Origin: Centrapalus pauciflorus
Taxonomy: Eukaryota > Streptophyta > Magnoliopsida > Asterales > Asteraceae
DNA length: 64,000 nucleotides
Assembly (NCBI GenBank): GCA_020465985.1
Contig: JAANYP010004638.1
Location: 99,190-163,189 of the forward strand
Direction: 5' to 3'
The notes beneath the pieces are model-generated. The model was not told where the DNA came from. It ran no database searches and saw nothing but the letters and a program-made list of their open reading frames with translations. Shown here piece by piece: positions 57,888 through 64,000 of this stretch; the stretch's first letter is position 1; every line of letters starts with the position of its first letter. Both the position numbers and the translations under genes were made by a program.

Positions 57888-60800
57888 TGAAACACCCATA
57901 CAAAAATAATCCATTTTTTTAAGTGTAATTAACAATAATTAGTACAATAATACTTGCGGAATTAGGGTAGAAATAAAACTTTTACAACTAATGCATCGTA
58001 AGTGATGCATCCGATTAACAACTATTAATGCTACAAGGTTACAGGTCATGATCCTGCAAACGAATAGTTAAGGCCGGGAAGTCGGCTACCCAAACCCAAC
58101 ACAATATCCAAGTCATACTGTTAGTCTTGAATCTAATATCTTCAACAACACAGAAGGAATATATGATTCCCGCTCGATAGCTCAAAACCTGTAAAAAGGT
58201 GAACAACTAAAGGGTAAACAACAAAAGTTGTTTAGTGAATTCTAAGATTAATATAAATAACAATTACACGATAACCATGTCTATCCAACACATATTTCCT
58301 ATCAACCAAAACATCAAGGCCAATGATGGCCAGTGCTAAGTTAGAAAGGGATCACCTCGTCCTTGTTGAGGACTATCGGTGTCCCACATCAATTATTGAG
58401 TTATTAGAATTCACAGCCAGATGTCTCACCTCACAGAGGGATATTGGCTATCTAAAGTATAACACCATTAAACCTCATCTCACTGAGGACTAATAATATT
58501 CATGACGTTTATAATTATCTTATGTTCCACTGTCACAGCCCAGCCTAGCCGAGTCACGGTGGGGAACTAACTCAATATTGAGATCCACTCCACTGCTCGA
58601 CATAGTCGAGCCAAAGTGGGGATCCCAACGCATGTCATAGTAGCACATTGTAACGCTTTTACATAGTCGCCTTCCATAGTCGGCACATTACATTACCAGA
58701 GTACATACTTCTAATGACTCCAAATCAAAGGTGATGACAAACATGCTTGCGACCCAACGTGTCATAATCATCACCACGAAGGCGGACCATTGCCGTCCTC
58801 ACATGATGCCAACACCGCCACTAGGATATAACTCATGCTTGCAGCCCAACGTGTCATAATCATCGCCCGCAGGCGGCCCGTTGCTGTCCTCACATGAGAT
58901 AATCCCATCACAATCCAATAACCACATACCCCATGGTCGTCTAGGGTTCCTTATCAAAGTCGGGTGTGGTATTGCCTCTAGCAAAGTACGAGGCTGTCCC
59001 TATCAAAATCGGGACTTCCTACAATTCAATATGTCGGCTATCTGGCATCCAACGGGGCCAGGATTATTCCCTGGACATCCAAAGGGGTCCAAAACGAATT
59101 CCACAACAAATTAGGGTTCACAATGATCCATGAGAATCTATAATGGTCCATAAGACCAATTTAAAGAAACCATCTATGTGGTTCAACTAACCGTCCTTCG
59201 ATAACGGTTTTAATATATCAATGGGGCCGCTTGATATTTCCAATGAACCTACTGATTAAATAGTCCCTTGTCGCCATTCCTAATCAATTAGATTGTCACG
59301 CATGGTGATCCAATATATATGTATATGTGACTTGAGAGTGTCATGAATACATCTCAATTACTATTAATCATTTACATAAATAACTAGCCCAACCTACGAG
59401 GCCATCAAATGTGAATTACCATTTTCCAACCATTATTCATAAAGATAAGTAGTTAGGCATACCATGTGTAATGCATGACAAACAAATCCACGATGATATC
59501 AACTAGCATGACATTACATTTCCGATTCATGATGCACGATATCATGTTCAACAAGGCTACAATGAATCCATCAATATAGCATATGAATATACATGATCAA
59601 ATAGCATGTTATTATGGATGGTCACATATTGTGTTATCAACAAAGTCATAAACAACAATTAACATGTAATCATTCATCTACATTAGTCCTAGAACTCATA
59701 GTGATTGGTTTAGTAGGATTTCGAAGCCTTCCAAAGATGTTCAATAGCCCCAAAGATAGCTAGGACTTGCGATCAAGCCCCTTTCGACTCAATTCACCTA
59801 TAAGCATCCATAAAGCGTACACGTAAGCCCCCGAACACAAGATAAACCCCTAAGAGTGGGCTAAGGGTATTGGGTTATCAAACCGAAAGTACTAAGTTCA
59901 TACGAGGCCTTAGGAGTTCCGAAATCAATCAAAGGCCCTCAAACCCTTTAAACACTTAATTTAGAAGTGTATTGGACATATAAGACCCGAGCACCGACCC
60001 CCGACCAACGAAAACAACTTTTTAGGGCTGAAGGTTGGTCATGACGCGACCCAGGGGGTGGTAGCGCTGCGACCACCTTGCTGGTTCCATCTGTCTGCAC
60101 ATTTAATGGCCACACAACCCCTCAAAACTCTCATTTGTGCTTCTAACAAATGCAAGGGACTTTACCAACCACATATTTAGCATATAAGGTCACGTAAACC
60201 CCTCTGAACGTAATAGAATCATTTTGTAACATTCCATGATTCCATGGAGCTCATACAGACTCCGAACGAGTCCTAAAATGACCGAAAACTCCAACCGACA
60301 ACACAAAGCTCCAATTGAGCTTGAATTCAGTTCTAACCAATCCCATAGCAATATTAAACATGTTCAGGCTATGTTTAGGCATTCAATTTATATTTAAACA
60401 TAAAACCCAATCCCAAAATGCTTGGGTACTCATTGTGGTATTTCACCGAACACTTGGCGTGCGGTTCAGGCTTAAAACACCAACTTGAGCCTTTGCTCGA
60501 GTTTAACCCCAACCAATACATGAAATCAATGATATAACAACTTTAGACCATTTTACAACCTTCCCAAACATTTAAATCATGAAAGATCATTCATTCATTC
60601 ATATGAACTCTTTTGAGTTCATAAATGGGTTAAAACCAAAACCACCCCTTCAAAGCTCCAAATGAACTTCTACTAAATTCCATTTGATTCCATGTCAACA
60701 TTTAACATATATGGATCAAGATTAAGCATATTTATCTTACTAAAACATCAAACTCAAATTCATAACCCATTGGAGCTCATTTGAGCCCTAGATTGGGTTC

Positions 60801-61519
60801 AAACCAAAACTAACTCAAACTACCGATGTAGTTGCATAATATGGCTCCATTATGATCATATAACAACATATTAAAAAATGGGAGGCTTTACAAAACATTT
60901 CAACATAAACCCATTTAGGGTTTCATCTCCAAAAATGAAGAAATAGAGAGAAAATGAAGAAGAAGAATAAATGAGGTGATTATACCTTCAAAGATGGTAC
61001 AAAATCAGATTTTGTGAGCTTCAATCCATAAATCTTTGATCAAACCCTTCCAATCCCTTATTTCTCCCTTCTTTTCTCTCTTCTTCTTCAAAATGCAAAA
61101 ATGTGTGTGTGTGTGTGTGTGTGTGTGTTTTATGTGGGACGATTTGGGGAGAAAAAAGGGAGGGGTTTGGCCTTTGGCCACCCCCAACCCTCCAATTATC
61201 ATCCCATACAATATACACCCCTCCCAACTCATATCTTTCATTTTATTAAAAACAAATCAAAGTACATTACATATTCTTGTCAATTCAATAGCTAAGCAAC
61301 ATTATATTATTCAAGTCCCAATAATAGCATACCGAAATAATACATGGCAATTATCTCTTAATATTGCTCTTAGGTTCACAATTATAATTGTTCAATAAAG
61401 TTAGCTACCTCTTTAGTCATTATTACTATTATCTCCAGTTAATAATAATTATTCCAATAATTATATTAACTCAACATTATTAGGAATATAATTACCACCT
61501 AAGTATTTGGGGTGTTGCA
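57888..61519 (-). mobile_element. solo LTR (3.6 kb) at the gag/protease junction
   Basis: The left TGAAACACCC and right GGGGTGTTGCA ends are those of a family related to the host element's own LTR. The flanks CTCGA (57883-57887) and CCCGA (61520-61524) match at 4 of 5 bases, and the broken gag-pro protein rejoins correctly across it. Parts align with the 2.33-kb LTR, for example CTAGAACTCA(C/T)AGTGAT near 59690 and 51160. It is longer, with a 2-unit duplication of about 90 bp at 58744-58905 (CCCAACGTGTCATAATCATC). No coding sequence. Confidence 0.82.
61102..61128. repeat. (GT)n microsatellite
   Basis: About 13 uninterrupted TG units inside the solo LTR. Confidence 0.95.
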
Positions 61520-61524
61520 CCCGA

Positions 61525-62851
61525 GCTTCATCCGCGGTGATTGGAAATACCCGCGCGTGAGCTTTAGGCGCATTCCTCTTTGATTTCGAGGAACCACCAC
61601 CAATCGCCGACTTGGCTGCCGAAGCCTTGCTCTTAACTGGCGCAACCTTCTTGTTAGGACAGCCCCAAAATTTGTGACCTTTCTCATCACACACAAAGCA
61701 CTTATCAACGTACTTGGGCCACTTAATACGAATGTGTCCCTGCACAACTATGACAAATCAGGGGATTCCTAGTACACTCCCCCTTGTGAAACCTTCCACA
61801 CTTGGTGCATGATGCGGCAACACTGGATGAGTACCGCTTCGGTTGATTCAGAGAGTACGACTGCAGCTTCGAAGGTGCATGCAAATGAGAACGAGAATCG
61901 GAACCTTTGGAATGAGAGTAAGATGTAAGAGGCGGTCTTAGCAACCCTTAAGGAACCTCGGTCTTTAACCTCTTAGAGGAGGGAGTATCGGGATCAACTC
62001 GAGAGACTTCGTACTCCTAGATGCGTGCCAGTTCAACCTCTTGATCAAAGGTCTTGATTACTTGCATCTTCACAAATTATTGGATTTCTTTCCGAAAGCC
62101 TTCAACGAAGTACTCCACCTTTTGGTCTTCATCCGATACGAGCAGCCCCACAAACATTGCTTTGGAGTTAAACTCCACCAAATGGTCATCCACCGACAAG
62201 TCACCTTGGTGGAATGTGATGAAATCTCTCTTAATGTTCTGAATTGATACGACGGGAAAGAATTGCCACTTAAATCGAATCTTAAACTAGTCCCAAGTCA
62301 TGGACTGGTCATCTCCTCCCCCAAAATTTCAACATCCGCATCCCACCACGTCAATGCAAGGCCTTTCAATAATACAGTGTCGTAGGAGACTTTCTTCTCC
62401 TCCCGACAGTCGTACACGCGAATGAAATTTTCCACTTCTTTTAGCCAGCCCATTGATGGACGTGCCACAATTTCACCCTCAGATTCGGGTGGTCGGCATC
62501 CCATGAAAGTTTTAAATGAGCAACCCTTCTTGGACTAAGAAGAACCTCCCTTTTTCTTTTCATATTTTTTTCCCAAACGTCCTCCCTGCTTCCACTGATA
62601 TGTTCATCACCAATGCTCACTTCAGTATGAATCCCCTTTTGCCTTCTCCATCCGTTCATAGAAAACTTGAATTTTCGCCTCTAGCAACAACTCTTATTGT
62701 TGATTGTTCTGGCCCAAAATTTCTGCCATCTTTTGAAGCATCTGATCCTCCCTTGATTCATTCTCCCCAGATTGGTAGGTCCAATCATCATTTCAAACCC
62801 TTGAGGGTTTACTACCGGTTCTTGGTTCTGGTTAGATCCGTGATCCGACAT
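61525..62851 (-). pseudogene. gypsy gag
   Basis: The probable start at 62851 reads MSDHGSNQNQEPVV. The capsid part (62504-62298) has WLKEVENFIRVYDCREEKKVSYDTVLLKGLALTWWD, typical of Ty3/gypsy gag. Two zinc knuckles follow: CTKCGRFHKGEC (about 61800) and CFVCDEKGHKFWGC (about 61690). Then comes a Lys/Ala/Ser tail to RVFPITADEAR, where the solo LTR interrupts. At least three frame changes are present. Confidence 0.85.
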
Positions 62852-63058
62852 CTCGATTGAAACGAAATCTAAGAAGCATTTATTACGCACTCACATATTC
62901 TTAAGTATGTATAAGCTTAACGTCAACCTGTAAATTACCCAAACCTACTGAGTCAATTTTAAGATTGTTTTACTAGTGTTGCTTAGGTCGTTCAATACTA
63001 GCTTCTGAACCCGCGTTTAGTGGTGAGTATCGTCGAATATACTCAGTCAATGAACACA
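62852..63058. other. gypsy leader
   Basis: Short untranslated stretch between primer site and gag on the minus strand; no distinct motif. Confidence 0.6.
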
Positions 63059-63071
63059 GTCTCTGATACCA
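63059..63071 (-). other. primer-binding site of the minus-strand gypsy element
   Basis: GTCTCTGATACCA is the inverse of TGGTATCAGAGAC, one base from the tRNA-iMet site, three bases from the LTR end. Confidence 0.88.
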
Positions 63072-63074
63072 AAT

Positions 63075-64000
63075 TGAAACACACTTCCAACTAATATAGA
63101 CGTTTCACGAACAATTAACAATAACTACTTGTGGAATTGTGGTCAAATTTAAAAATTTCAATATACAAAAGTCATCAGCATGATTTTTCTCACTTTACTA
63201 CCCATCAATGTGCAAAGTGTGGTGAATCATGGATCAAAGTTCAAGGATTACAATGTCTAAACATAAAAAACACATGATCATGAATAGAAGCTATATCCAT
63301 TCCCATGGGTGAGTAAAAACGGAAGTCCACTAAATCCCAACCCAAGCATTGTCGAAGGTGTACCAAAATAATGAGCTGCTAGTCAAGCTCTAAATATACT
63401 ATCTAGATGGTCAAGCATGATCATTTACTTTATCTGAAAAAGTTAACAACTAAAGGGACAACAAAGTTGAGTGAGTTGCTAGATTAGTAAGGATACATAA
63501 TAGACATGCGTGCAACAATAATCAACGAGTATGTCCAACCACCTATATGATCAGATAATGATCAGATGCTCAATTTAGGCTTAGAGCTGGCCCAACATAT
63601 TGCTCAATTTAGGTTTAGAGCTAGCCTAACATATTGCTCAATTTAGGCTTAGAGCTAGTCCAAAGTGTTGCTCAATTTACACTTAGAGCTAGTCCAACGT
63701 AATGCTCAATTTAGACTTAGAGCTAGTCCAACATGTTTAATGGATATCCAGGTGAGTTCAAATAAAAGCATAGCAAGTATGGTGAGGTTCAAGGTGCCTC
63801 ACATATACCCACTGAATCACACATGTAAGAATTGGGAGCAATTATGGAACTACTATCAAGACATCAACAAATAGCTCAACAATGTACTCAACGAGGTAAC
63901 AACAAGATTCATGCACATTATGTAACACTAATGCTAGAACTCACAATGATTAGTTTATAAGATTCCAAAGCCGTCCAGTGAAATCACAATAGCCCCGAGA
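63075..64000 (-). mobile_element. 5' LTR of the minus-strand gypsy element (cut by window end)
   Basis: Starts TGAAACACAC and aligns with 50374-51260, including the 34-bp tandem repeat (63567-63740). The remaining ~1.4 kb lies beyond the window. Confidence 0.88.

Noticed and set aside
1..64000. CRISPR arrays, tRNA and rRNA genes
   Set aside because: None recognised. Tandem arrays have irregular spacers and lie in LTRs or MITE-rich plant DNA; no tRNA cloverleaf or rRNA core was noticed.

Overview
This is nuclear DNA from a flowering plant, most likely a eudicot. The evidence is Ty1/copia and Ty3/gypsy LTR retrotransposons at several stages of decay, solo LTRs with 5-bp target duplications, hAT- and Mutator-like MITEs, AT-rich spacers, and one compact gene with telo-box motifs in its leader. 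I cannot name the genus. No rRNA, tRNA, CRISPR or bacterial feature was seen. The only convincing host gene is a small C2H2 zinc-finger gene (ZNF706/SERF-like) at 42832-43152 (+).

Layout. (1) 1-5658: a decayed plus-strand gypsy element; its 3' end is fused to the middle of its own LTR. (2) 5659-9649: AT-rich DNA with a minus-strand primer-binding site and LTR, then a truncated solo-type LTR. (3) 9650-37250: a four-level nest. A plus-strand Sirevirus-like copia (9650-12303, resuming at 35425) is split by a minus-strand copia-type element with about 303-bp LTRs (12304-35424, target duplication GGACT). That element has a gag-like coiled-coil region but no pol. It is in turn split by a nearly full-length minus-strand Sirevirus (12666-28351) and by an LTR-like insert (31940-34151). 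The Sirevirus pol is itself split by a solo LTR (19410-21680, target duplication CAAAG). (4) 37251-42660: an array of palindromes broken by a MITE, further MITEs, and a minus-strand solo LTR (39359-41311, target duplication ATTGT). (5) 42661-43250: the zinc-finger gene. (6) 43250-50373: intergenic DNA with two MITE families, one nested in the other, and an LTR-like remnant. (7) 50374-64000: a minus-strand gypsy element with about 2.33-kb LTRs, its 5' LTR cut by the window end. Solo LTRs interrupt its integrase (53491-55276, target duplication AGCTG) and its gag/protease junction (57888-61519).

None of the retroelements appears autonomous: each pol or gag carries stops, frameshifts, deletions or lost catalytic residues. 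The least ordinary structures are the array of about six small inverted repeats with changing but still complementary arms (30280-30535) in the pol-less element, the CCCCGAGACT/AGTCTCGGGG palindrome array (37711-38370), the large extra ORF downstream of the Sirevirus pol (14117-18246), and a leader-intron-like layout with arrays of self-complementary motifs shared by several otherwise different LTRs.
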